Assembly: GCA_964581305.1 (NCBI GenBank)
Contig: CAZONC010000011.1
Span: 1-19,129, forward strand
DNA length: 19,129 nt
From: CAZONC01 sp964581305
Lineage (GTDB): Archaea > Aenigmatarchaeota > Aenigmatarchaeia > CG10238-14 > SCSR01
Direction of reading: 5' to 3'
The position numbers and the translations under genes were made by a program. The notes beneath the pieces are model-generated. The model was not told the origin of the DNA. It was given only the letters and a program-made list of their open reading frames with translations, and did not search any database. Below are positions 1 to 5,912 of this stretch, piece by piece (the stretch's first letter is position 1; every line of letters begins with the position of its first letter).

Positions 1-59
1 AAAGGGTTGTTGAAAGTGGAGGGATATTTCCCCATATTTTTGTCCTCGAAAAAATTTAA

Positions 60-182
60 CTATCTAAATGTTGCTTCTGATTTACTCCTCAATTTTTTAG
101 TATGATATTCGCATTCAAAACAAACCCATTCATCTAAAATTTTCTGCAAGCTTTTATTTCCGCAATTTGGACATTTCATCAT
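60..182 (-). CDS. Small zinc-ribbon protein, 40 aa
   Basis: A 40-residue protein with two CxxC knuckles: CPNC at residues 4-7 (counting from the second of two adjacent Met codons 3 nt apart the numbers drop by one) and CFEC near residues 21-24, separated by about 13 residues. This is the geometry of a single zinc ribbon, as in the N-terminal ribbon of archaeal transcription factors or in stand-alone zinc-ribbon proteins. The tail is basic (RSKSEATFR). The start is one of two consecutive ATG codons, at 182 or 179. A binding role for nucleic acid or protein is possible, but no specific function can be assigned. The coding potential rests on the four correctly spaced cysteines. Confidence 0.6.
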   Translation of the reverse strand: MMKCPNCGNKSLQKILDEWVCFECEYHTKKLRSKSEATFR

Positions 183-221
183 ATTAATTCTCTAGAAAAA
201 AATTAAGTTAAAGGTAAAAAA

Positions 222-449
222 ATGCTTTCTCAAATACCTTTTAAGCTAGAGGAAATAAAAAAAGAGGATTTGGATGGTAACTGAGCTAGATGCTGTGAAT
301 TTTGTACGAACAATTAGCTACAATGTGCAAAGTTAAAAAAGTTCTTCTTGATATAGAAGAGAAAACTCATGTTGGCGAGTTTCAGTCTTCTCCTAGAGCA
401 AGATAAAGAACAGGAAAAATGAAAGGAAGAAGTTGAAGAACTGAACTAA
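222..449 (+). pseudogene. Broken ferritin-like (rubrerythrin/encapsulin-cargo type) gene
   Basis: The + strand encodes recognisable pieces of a short ferritin-like protein in different frames. The first piece starts with ATG at 222 and reads MLSQIPFKLEEIKKEDLD, then stops. After an apparent loss of several codons come ELDAVNF, then in the next frame YEQLATMCK and VKKVLLDI..EEKTHVGEFQ, then after another shift LLEQDKEQEK, an in-frame TGA, and KEEVEELN before the final stop. The EExxH pattern and the order of blocks match the small ferritin-like family that includes encapsulin cargo. At least two frameshifts, one deletion and one stop are needed, so sequencing error is unlikely and decay is the better explanation. 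The tail overlaps the archease stop codon by a few bases. Confidence 0.72.
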
Positions 450-865
450 ATATCTAAAATTACTTTTGCTTTCCAAATTTTATTTTTTTTGATTTCCATT
501 TGATGATATGTTGCTGCTTTAACATGCGTTCTAGTTTCATGTTTTTCTCTTTTCATTTCTTCTCCTTTGCAAATTGCTTCTAGCTTAAACTTTTTTTCAT
601 CAATTTTTACCCTAAACTCAGAAAAAGCAAGGTTTTCCGAGTCAACAAAAACTAGCAATTTATTAAGCCAATCGAACATTAAAGATTGCAGATCGTTTCC
701 TCCAGCTTCAACTTTTCTCTCAATTTTCGGTTCAACTTGCTTAGTGTTAACAATAACTTCAAACATTGCTAAAGCAGCATTTGCAAAAAGCTCATTCAAA
801 TCTTTGCCGTAAGCCTCAAAAGCTACATCAGCTGTAGTTATATCTAAAAATTTGAATTTTTCCAT
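446..865 (-). CDS. Archease (RtcB RNA-ligase activator)
   Basis: A 139-aa protein of normal archease length. The N-terminal block FLDITTADVAFEAYG (residues 6-20) matches the archease signature, where the usual DHTAD is changed to DITTAD. The central DWLNKLLVFVDSE and the late block ATYHQMEI, followed by a C-terminal KVILDI with the terminal Asp, are also typical. Archease helps the tRNA-splicing and RNA-repair ligase RtcB to guanylylate and turn over, so it acts in cytoplasmic RNA processing. That fits a genome with an intron-bearing tRNA in this same window. A TATA-like box lies near 889-897 on the complementary strand, about 28 nt from the ATG, so the mRNA is probably leaderless. RtcB itself is not in the window. 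Confidence 0.93.
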   Translation of the reverse strand: MEKFKFLDITTADVAFEAYGKDLNELFANAALAMFEVIVNTKQVEPKIERKVEAGGNDLQSLMFDWLNKLLVFVDSENLAFSEFRVKIDEKKFKLEAICKGEEMKREKHETRTHVKAATYHQMEIKKNKIWKAKVILDI

Positions 866-940
866 GTTATTTATTCGAAAAAATAAAACTTTATACTTTT
901 CTTTTTTAAATTTTAAAAATTATTTACTGAAAAAGCGATA

Positions 941-949
941 TATTTATAA
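941..949 (+). promoter_or_regulatory. TATA box for the structured RNA
   Basis: TATTTATAA, centred near 945, lies about 26-30 nt before the first base of the outer stem of the structured RNA at 975. That is the normal archaeal TATA-to-start distance, so the RNA would begin at about 971-975. Confidence 0.5.
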
Positions 950-955
950 GATAAA

Positions 956-978
956 TTTTCTAACTATTTTTTTGGTAG
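956..978. repeat. Imperfect direct repeat, left copy
   Basis: TTTTCTAACTA followed by seven T and GGTAG. It matches the sequence at 1079-1100 with two substitutions and one missing base. The pair brackets the structured RNA element. Part of the likeness is simple T-richness, but the shared CTAA, A and GTAG positions are not. Confidence 0.5.
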
Positions 979-1076
979 TTAAGGAGGATGTTTAGAAATC
1001 AGTACCTTCGGGTACAGGATTTCGACTCCTTCGGGAGTCAGAAATTCAAAGATTTCTAAACCTCGTACTTAACTAC
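975..1076 (+). ncRNA. Highly structured ~102-nt RNA, two UUCG hairpins
   Basis: Base pairing can be drawn almost end to end. The outer stem is 975-983 with 1068-1076 (9 bp). GAGG 984-987 pairs with CCUC 1061-1064. A 10-bp stem joins 991-1000 to 1051-1060. Inside is a three-way junction with short A-only linkers (1001, 1016, 1048-1050). Arm one is GUACC-UUCG-GGUAC (1002-1015). Arm two is a 7-bp stem (1017-1023 with 1041-1047, one G-U pair) capped by GACUCC-UUCG-GGAGUC (1024-1039). Bulges are AUG 988-990 and GUA 1065-1067. A TATA box precedes it and a run of seven T follows, which favours the + strand. The family is not one I recognise. It lies between archease and an unknown gene and is not obviously a leader of either. 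Confidence 0.72.
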
Positions 1077-1078
1077 TC

Positions 1079-1100
1079 TTTTCTAATGATTTTTTTGTAG
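1079..1100. repeat. Imperfect direct repeat, right copy
   Basis: TTTTCTAATGA followed by seven T and GTAG, the partner of 956-978 on the far side of the structured RNA. Confidence 0.5.
1090..1096 (+). terminator. T-run terminator of the structured RNA
   Basis: Seven consecutive T, 14 nt after the closing stem of the structured RNA and preceded by the T-rich 1078-1082. Archaeal RNA polymerase terminates at such runs. Confidence 0.45.
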
Positions 1101-1156
1101 AGTGGATAATAACCAAAAAGTTTAAAAACATTTAACTCTATAAATTGGGTGGTAAG

Positions 1157-1627
1157 ATGAATGCTTTAATTAAAAAACCAAAAATTAAAAAACCAAAAAG
1201 TTCGATAGATAGAAGTATCGATCAATTCATTACAACAACTTCACGTATTATCGATCTAACTCTTCATATGATTAGAAACAACGAATTTGATGAAAAATTG
1301 ATTGAGACAACCCTTTATGATTGTGAGTGCCTTAATAGAGCTCTTATAGATTTGAAAGAAAGATATATAATCGATAGAAATACATATAGCGAGGCACAAA
1401 AGTATATTGAAAAAATTAAAAATGAAATTAGAAATTCATTGAGCACATATGACCTAAAACCGATTAAAGACACAATTCCTTATTCATTCTCTCTTTTTAA
1501 AAGTGGAATTGAAATTATGGAATATGGAAAAATTAAGAGAAATACACTAAAAAAATATTTGAGAGAAGAAATTCCAAAATGGAAAAATATCGTTTATACA
1601 AATTTACAAAGTAAGTATCACTACTGA
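1157..1627 (+). CDS. Uncharacterised 156-aa helical protein
   Basis: I do not recognise this protein. The frame can also be opened at a TTG at 1145, but the ATG at 1157 has GGTGG a few bases upstream and is preferred. A TATA-like TTTAAAAA box begins at 1121. The N-terminus is very basic, with the near-repeat KKPKIKKPKSS, and may bind nucleic acid. The rest is rich in Ile, Lys, Glu and Tyr with heptad-like stretches and should be mostly alpha-helical. There is no signal peptide or membrane segment, and the only Cys pair is in the sequence YDCECLN near residue 54. It is the only + strand gene among minus-strand neighbours here and stands just after the structured RNA element, so the two could be linked. 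Confidence 0.7.
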   Translation: MNALIKKPKIKKPKSSIDRSIDQFITTTSRIIDLTLHMIRNNEFDEKLIETTLYDCECLNRALIDLKERYIIDRNTYSEAQKYIEKIKNEIRNSLSTYDLKPIKDTIPYSFSLFKSGIEIMEYGKIKRNTLKKYLREEIPKWKNIVYTNLQSKYHY

Positions 1628-1628
1628 A

Positions 1629-1868
1629 TTACTCCTTTGGAACGTATTTTGTTAGTATTTTGACAATTTCGTAGCCATCTTCGAGGTCTCTTATTTTTGC
1701 TTGAATAGTAGCGCCATTTAAATAGCAAAAGTTGATATATCCTTTGTCAATTTCTATTTTTGCTGGGTATTCGCCTAGTATAGCTTTATAACTTTCAAGA
1801 GTGGTCAGTGCCCTTTTTTCAAGTTCTCTTTTCAGTTTCTCATCAATTCTTACAATTGTGCGTGGCAT
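1629..1868 (-). CDS. Uncharacterised 79-aa protein
   Basis: A small acidic/basic mixed protein starting MPRTIVRIDEKLKRELEKRA. It probably has an N-terminal helix followed by beta strands (ILGEYPAKIEIDKGYINFCYL). No family is recognised. A longer frame reaches 1967, but it would overlap the endonuclease III-like gene. The ATG at 1868 has the TATA-like box TTTATAAA at 1891-1898, about 26 nt upstream, which decides for the short form and a leaderless mRNA. The stop lies one base from the stop of the convergent unknown gene at 1157-1627. Confidence 0.6.
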   Translation of the reverse strand: MPRTIVRIDEKLKRELEKRALTTLESYKAILGEYPAKIEIDKGYINFCYLNGATIQAKIRDLEDGYEIVKILTKYVPKE

Positions 1869-1891
1869 AATTATTTTTAAGATAAAAAAAT

Positions 1892-2605
1892 TTATAAAGC
1901 TTTCTTTTTTAAGGTATGACCTTTCTTTTTTAAAGTACAAATTCCTTGAAAGCCACAAATTTTGCATTTCTTTTTTCTACAAAAATTTTTCCCAAGTTTT
2001 AGCAGTGCAGTTTCTAAATTGACAAACGTTCCCTTACCAACCTCTCGCCATATCTTTTTAAGTTCAATTAGTGCTTTAGCTGGATTTTTACTTTTTATCA
2101 AACCGAGATTTTTCGCTGCAGTGACAGTGAATACAGACGGTAAGGGATTTACATGCCATATATCGCGCATTTCACGAAAGAATATATCAATAGTAACATC
2201 GCCTATCCCTTTTCCCAGATTTTTCAGACGATTTCGCAAATCGTTTTCATTTGATGAATTTTCATAAATTTTTACCAAATACTTTGCCTTACCCAAATTT
2301 TTCATTATCTCAAGCAGTTTATCAGCTGTGCTAAAATCGTATCTTGTATAGGAACCAGCATCTAAGGCCTCCACAAGTTTATGCCAACCAGCTTCGCAAA
2401 TCTTTTCTGGTGTCAAAAGTTTACGTTTTCTGAATTCATTAAAAGTCTTTATTACACAACTTTCTTGGATAGGCTTTCCAAATAAAATTGCTGCCAAAAA
2501 CCATTTAAAAATCTCACTTGGTTTTTTGCTTTTTAAATCGATTCCTAGCTGTTCTGAATATGTTTTTGGAAAGGTTTTTAAAAGTTGGTGAACTATTTGC
2601 TCCAC
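1892..2605 (-). CDS. Endonuclease III-like HhH-GPD protein with Fe-S motif
   Basis: A 237-aa protein of endonuclease III architecture: a helical N-terminal half, a helix-hairpin-helix-like segment LGKGIGDVTIDIF (about 130-142), and a C-terminal cysteine set C209-x4-C214-x2-C217-x5-C223 that resembles the [4Fe-4S] loop of the family (usually C-x6-C-x2-C-x5-C). Compared with E. coli Nth, the position of the catalytic Lys120 holds Val137, and the region where Asp138 should lie reads NPLPSVFT with no acid. Glycosylase activity by the usual mechanism is therefore doubtful; DNA binding or a divergent base-excision role is possible. The start is GTG at 2605, supported by ATATAAAT about 25 nt upstream. 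An endonuclease IV-like gene lies directly upstream, which suggests DNA repair. Confidence 0.8.
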   Translation of the reverse strand: MEQIVHQLLKTFPKTYSEQLGIDLKSKKPSEIFKWFLAAILFGKPIQESCVIKTFNEFRKRKLLTPEKICEAGWHKLVEALDAGSYTRYDFSTADKLLEIMKNLGKAKYLVKIYENSSNENDLRNRLKNLGKGIGDVTIDIFFREMRDIWHVNPLPSVFTVTAAKNLGLIKSKNPAKALIELKKIWREVGKGTFVNLETALLKLGKNFCRKKKCKICGFQGICTLKKKGHTLKKKAL

Positions 2606-2620
2606 ATTTTTAAATAGATA

Positions 2621-3448
2621 TTAAAATTTATATCCTAATTTTTCAAAAATCATTTTCATTTTTAAACTATCTTGTTCGAGAATAGGCGATTCGGAAATTA
2701 TTGTTACATCTTTTTTTTGTTTAAGAATCTCTTTTGCCAAAGGTTCAAATGGCGGTTCGTTGTTAATTGGTAAATGATACCATTCATTACCGCCTTCTTT
2801 AGCTGGTCTCCATTTAATTCCTGAAAAGTGTATATGCAAATGTTTCGTTTTTACTTTTTTTACACTACTAAACATTTCTTTGTAATCAATTTTGCCTCCG
2901 TTTCTTGCAAAAATGTGTGCCGGATCTAATACTATGGTAAATCCCTTAACCTCTTTGCACAATTTTACAAGTTCTTCAACTGTACCAAACTGACTTATTT
3001 TACCTGTGGTTTCACCACCAAGCAAAACATCTTTTATTCCATTTACCTTTGCTCTATCTAGTATATCTTCAACTTCACGTTTTACGATCTCATACGCCTT
3101 TTCTTTTTCCAACCCAGAATAATATGCAAGATGTGCAACAACTACATTTGCACCCAAAGCCATTGCTCTATCCATAGAGTCCAAAATAAATTTTTTACTT
3201 GCAGCTACAACTTTACTTTTTTCCGAGCACAAATTTAAGAAATAAGGTGCATGAACAGAAAGCTTTATTCCCAATTGTCCTGCCAATTTACCAGCTTCTT
3301 CTGCAGTCCTTTTATCTAAGTAAACTTTTCTCACAAACTCAATTTCCATTGCATTTAATCCAATTTCAGAAATTTTTTTAATTCCATTCAATGTTGACCG
3401 ATTTTTGCAAACGGTCGGCACACCTGCCGGCCCAAGATATATTTTCAT
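2621..3448 (-). CDS. nfo: Endonuclease IV-like (Nfo) AP endonuclease
   Basis: A 275-aa TIM-barrel protein of the AP endonuclease 2 family, close to the usual 280 aa. The metal-ligand set is visible in order: His66 in SVHAPY, His106 in VAHLAYY, Glu146 in GGETTGK, Asp175 and His178 in LDPAH, His205/207 in HLHIHFSG, and a late Glu in ISESP. In endonuclease IV these bind three zinc ions and cut the DNA backbone 5' to abasic sites. Sugar isomerases share the fold, but the SVHAPY, GGETTGK and LHIHFSG motifs favour Nfo. It starts at ATG 3448, 7 nt after the Sec61-beta stop, so it is probably co-transcribed with it, and it precedes the endonuclease III-like gene. Confidence 0.87.
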   Translation of the reverse strand: MKIYLGPAGVPTVCKNRSTLNGIKKISEIGLNAMEIEFVRKVYLDKRTAEEAGKLAGQLGIKLSVHAPYFLNLCSEKSKVVAASKKFILDSMDRAMALGANVVVAHLAYYSGLEKEKAYEIVKREVEDILDRAKVNGIKDVLLGGETTGKISQFGTVEELVKLCKEVKGFTIVLDPAHIFARNGGKIDYKEMFSSVKKVKTKHLHIHFSGIKWRPAKEGGNEWYHLPINNEPPFEPLAKEILKQKKDVTIISESPILEQDSLKMKMIFEKLGYKF

Positions 3449-3455
3449 ATTTTTC

Positions 3456-3614
3456 TCAAATTATAAATCTCATAATTATTTCAAAAATTATAATAGCAAT
3501 AACAATCCAAATAACATGTTCGGGTTTAAGTTTAATAATTTGTTCTTCCTCTTCCGAATATCTTATTAACCCACCAATACCTCTTGGTAAATATATTTTA
3601 TCCTTTTTAGCCAT
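3456..3614 (-). CDS. Preprotein translocase Sec61-beta (SecG-type) subunit
   Basis: A 52-aa protein with the archaeal Sec61-beta layout: a short basic N-terminus, a Gly/Leu-rich block LPRGIGGLIRYSEEEE, then KLKPEHV leading into a single C-terminal membrane helix (about 35-52). It is the small tail-anchored subunit of the SecYE translocon in the cytoplasmic membrane. Only 18 nt separate its ATG from the 3' end of RNase P RNA, and no TATA box is seen in the space where one would be needed, so it may depend on the RNase P RNA promoter. The gene is followed after 7 nt by nfo. Confidence 0.87.
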   Translation of the reverse strand: MAKKDKIYLPRGIGGLIRYSEEEEQIIKLKPEHVIWIVIAIIIFEIIMRFII

Positions 3615-3632
3615 GGTTATCAATTAAATTTA

Positions 3633-3890
3633 AGGCGTGCTGACCATAGCCCGTCTTCTGTTTTGGTAGCATTTATCTAAGCGCTTAATGCTTGCATCCC
3701 AGGCATGTCAGGCCGTTTCATCCTGTCTGACCTCAACTCAATCCATATCATTGTTAGCGAGGCCAGCAGGTTTCGTTTCTGATCCTGACATGGGGCTTCT
3801 CAGCCCGCCTTTTCAGGCTCCTTAAGGGATGGACGGAACTTCCTCAGTCTTGCTTTGGCGCAAGACCGAAGCTACCTGGTCAGCTCGCCT
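3633..3890 (-). ncRNA. rnpB: RNase P RNA, archaeal
   Basis: On the minus strand the ends pair as P1: GGCGAGCUGACCA at the 5' end with UGGUCAGCACGCC at the 3' end. The conserved 5' block GAGGAAGUUCCGUCC lies at 3831-3845 and resembles the P4-side consensus GAGGAAAGUCC. Near the 3' end ACAGAAGACGGGCUAUGG supplies the other half. A P3-like hairpin GUCUUGC/GCAAGAC and a long stem CAUGUCAGG/CCUGACAUG around GAAACGAAACC and AUGAAACGGCC complete the specificity domain. At about 258 nt it is compact for the family. It makes 5' ends of tRNAs with protein partners encoded elsewhere. Exact ends are estimated from P1 and the TATA box. Confidence 0.92.
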
Positions 3891-3910
3891 AATAAATAGT
3901 TTGAATAAGG

Positions 3911-3918
3911 ATTTAAAT
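3911..3918 (-). promoter_or_regulatory. TATA box of RNase P RNA
   Basis: ATTTAAAT on an AT-rich background, centred about 25 nt upstream of the P1 5' end at 3890. The spacing is that of a normal archaeal promoter. Confidence 0.6.
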
Positions 3919-3922
3919 AGTT

Positions 3923-4146
3923 TTGCTTATAAAAAGTGAGACAATAAAAAAGTTATTTTTTATTTCTATAGCAGCAATGATTTTACTACCAACAATTGCT
4001 CTGGCAATAGGTTTCTTCCAGCCAAAGTAGACCTTCAGGTTTAGCATATATGTATGATTCAGTTTGTTCATTGGTATGGAGAAATAAAGAAAAGAATATT
4101 AGAACAACCAGATATAACAGGACTGCAAAAGTTATGCGGAATTTAA
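3923..4146 (+). pseudogene. Remains of a small secreted-protein gene
   Basis: Two fragments in different frames. The first (3923-4030, only a TTG available as start) reads like a signal peptide: KKLFFISIAAMILLPTIALA, then IGFFQPK and a stop. The second (ATG 4054 to stop 4146, 30 aa) reads QFVHWYGEIKKRILEQPDIT, then GLQKLCGI, and looks like a genuine C-terminus. Between them a third frame gives SGLAYMYDSV. A TATA-like CTTATAAAA sits at 3926-3934. The simplest view is a short exported protein broken by frameshifts, though two unrelated tiny frames are possible. Nothing else is seen between RNase P RNA and 4154. Confidence 0.35.
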
Positions 4147-4153
4147 ACTTTTT

Positions 4154-4861
4154 TTATTTTTGAATCAATTCTGAAAGTTCAACAACTTTTATATTTTTTG
4201 AAGCCTCTTTTAAACAAGCAAAACACATTGGGCAAGAAGTAATCAAAATTTCAGCTTTAGTTTTTTCTGCTTGTTTAATTCTTTCTTTAGAAATTTCTTC
4301 GCTGAGCTCTGGATAATTAGATTTCGTGCCACCTCCACCGCCGCAGCAGAATGCCAACTCTCTAGAAAATTCCATCTCAACTAAATCAAGACCCAAAGCC
4401 TTTACTATATTTCTTGGCTCTTCATAGATTCCACAATAGCGACCTAAATGACATGGATCATGATAAGTGGCTTTTCCTAATTTTTTATTTAATTTTAACT
4501 TTCCATTTTCTATTGCTTTCCAAATAGTTTGGGTTATGTGCTCAACTTCTATATCAAATTTTTCTAAGAATTTTGGATATTCTAGTTTGAAAGTTTTTAA
4601 ACAAGCTGGACAAGAAGTAATTATTTTTTTCACTGCATGGTCTTTAAATAAACTTAAATTCTTCTTTGCAAGAATTTCAAAACTTTTAAAATAACCTGCA
4701 TTTAAAACAGGAGAGCCACAACAAACTTCTAACTCTTCAAGCTTAATAAAATCTATTCCACATTTTCTTAAAATTTTTTCATAATTTTTTTGAATTTCTG
4801 GAAAAGCAAACTTGCTCATACAGCCAGGATAGTATAGAACATTTTTAAATATCCTAAACAT
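4154..4861 (-). CDS. CCG-domain Fe-S oxidoreductase (LutA/HdrD-like)
   Basis: A 235-aa protein with two complete CCG modules. The first has YYPGC (C14), CCGSP (C47-C48) and SCPAC (C84, C87). The second has HDPCH (C137), CCGGGGG (C172-C173) and SCPMC (C210, C213). In heterodisulfide reductase HdrB/HdrD these cysteines hold the unusual [4Fe-4S] clusters that act on disulfides; in LutA they serve a membrane-linked dehydrogenase. The length equals LutA/LldE, with no ferredoxin domain of its own. It is the last gene of the operon: its ATG at 4861 overlaps the CcdA-like stop by one base (TGATG). A LutB-like partner is encoded at the head of the operon. The substrate is unknown. Confidence 0.87.
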   Translation of the reverse strand: MFRIFKNVLYYPGCMSKFAFPEIQKNYEKILRKCGIDFIKLEELEVCCGSPVLNAGYFKSFEILAKKNLSLFKDHAVKKIITSCPACLKTFKLEYPKFLEKFDIEVEHITQTIWKAIENGKLKLNKKLGKATYHDPCHLGRYCGIYEEPRNIVKALGLDLVEMEFSRELAFCCGGGGGTKSNYPELSEEISKERIKQAEKTKAEILITSCPMCFACLKEASKNIKVVELSELIQK

Positions 4862-5544
4862 CAAATCACCCTAAATAACATTGCTAAACCTAAACTAATC
4901 AAAATTAAACCTGTAGCTAATCGCATGTACTTTCTTGTTTTTAGTCTTAACTCTTCAGCCTTTTCAACTTTTTGCAAACCAAAGTAAAAAATCAAAACTA
5001 GTAAAATTAAAGGAAGAACAAAAAAGAAATTATACAAAAGTAAATACAATGTAGATAAAATTCCAACAATACCTTTTTCTGCCAGAATTGTTGTAAACGC
5101 GAAAGGAAAGGCTCCTGCACATGGAATTTCAACTAAACTTACAAATAATGCTAAAAGAATTGCGGAAGGCAAGGTTGCCATTTTTATTAGCTTTTCAATT
5201 TTAGGTTTTGCAAACTTTGGTATTTCCAAAGAAACCCATTTTCCATAAAAGAAGAAATCTTTTAAAGAAAGAAGACCTGCAACTATTAGAACACTTACTA
5301 CAATTGTTTTAATTATTTCTATAAAGCCAATTATTGAAATTACATTTAAAACGCCATACATAAACAAAAAATAAACAACAAAAACTATAAAAGAATAAGC
5401 TATCCCTATCTTTAAACATTTTTTACTCGTACCAATTGCTAGTAAATATGCGACAAGAAAAAATAGGACTGACAAAGCGCACGGATTTAAAATTCCGTCT
5501 ATAAGTCCCAAACCAATTGCAAGCAAAAAAATTGGTAATTCCAT
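4861..5544 (-). CDS. CcdA/DsbD-type transmembrane thiol transporter
   Basis: A 227-aa protein with about six hydrophobic segments. The two redox cysteines of the CcdA family are present: C22 in DGILNPCA in the first membrane helix and C142 in EIPCAGAFP in the fourth. Such proteins carry electrons from cytoplasmic donors across the membrane to extracytoplasmic thioredoxin-like proteins. The immediately upstream gene encodes exactly such a membrane-anchored thioredoxin. The start ATG at 5544 comes 5 nt after the stop of that gene; an alternative TTG lies at 5553-5556. The cytoplasmic donor is normally thioredoxin; here the flanking Fe-S genes are possible donors (inference). Confidence 0.87.
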   Translation of the reverse strand: MELPIFLLAIGLGLIDGILNPCALSVLFFLVAYLLAIGTSKKCLKIGIAYSFIVFVVYFLFMYGVLNVISIIGFIEIIKTIVVSVLIVAGLLSLKDFFFYGKWVSLEIPKFAKPKIEKLIKMATLPSAILLALFVSLVEIPCAGAFPFAFTTILAEKGIVGILSTLYLLLYNFFFVLPLILLVLIFYFGLQKVEKAEELRLKTRKYMRLATGLILISLGLAMLFRVI

Positions 5545-5549
5545 TTTTA

Positions 5550-5912
5550 TCAACAATTCTTTTCAATCCATTCGTTAATTTCATTTTCGCTTATTACCCC
5601 AACAATTTGAATGCTTGTATTTTTTGTGCAGAAAAAAGTTGGAACAAATCGTAAATTGAGGTTAAGCTGTTTTATAAGTTCTTGGCATTTGTCATCATGT
5701 ACATTAAGCCAATAAACATCATTTCTTTTCTCCATAATAGGTTTCATCGCTTCACAGGCACGACAACCATCGTAATATGCGAATATTACTTTTTCTTTTT
5801 CTATCGGTAAAACACAATATCCAGTTACTGTAGGTTTAGATAAAAACCATGCTATAGCTGCTACCAGAATAATTATTGCAACAATTACAAACAAATTAAT
5901 TTTCATATTCAT
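5550..5912 (-). CDS. Membrane-anchored thioredoxin-like protein (CRAC)
   Basis: A 120-aa protein with one N-terminal membrane helix (about 7-24) and a thioredoxin-fold domain. The active site is YDGCRACEAMKP (C50, C53), and the cis-proline is P91 in FVPTFFC. Extra cysteines are C33 just after the anchor, C76 and C95. The positively charged residue before the helix and the acidic/polar domain after it suggest that the redox domain is outside the cytoplasm. The ATG at 5912 overlaps the stop of the LutB-like gene by one base; an upstream TTG is less likely. Directly followed by the CcdA-like gene, it is the likely receiver of electrons from that transporter. Confidence 0.85.
   Translation of the reverse strand: MNMKINLFVIVAIIILVAAIAWFLSKPTVTGYCVLPIEKEKVIFAYYDGCRACEAMKPIMEKRNDVYWLNVHDDKCQELIKQLNLNLRFVPTFFCTKNTSIQIVGVISENEINEWIEKNC

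Noticed and set aside
1..104. An open + strand frame from the window edge to a stop near 102, and a minus-strand ATG at 35 with GAGG upstream.
   Set aside because: Both are too short to judge; the first overlaps the better-supported zinc-ribbon gene antisense, and the second gives only about 11 residues before the edge.
988..1059. A 23-codon frame (ATG 988 to TAA 1057-1059) directly after AAGGAGG inside the structured RNA.
   Set aside because: The AAGGAGG touches the ATG with no spacing, and the bases are fully explained by the RNA stems; the encoded peptide simply reflects the hairpins.
975..1076. The palindrome as an integron attC site.
   Set aside because: The ends run GTTAAG...CTTAAC rather than RYYYAAC...GTTRRRY, the paired UUCG hairpins are not attC-like, and no integrase or cassette array is present.
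1629..1967. A 112-aa version of the 79-aa gene extended upstream.
   Set aside because: It would overlap the endonuclease III-like coding region by over 70 bases, and the TATA box at 1891-1898 fits the ATG at 1868.
3391..3627. A 78-codon + strand frame over the Nfo/Sec61-beta junction.
   Set aside because: It is antisense to Sec61-beta, whose protein pattern is far more convincing.
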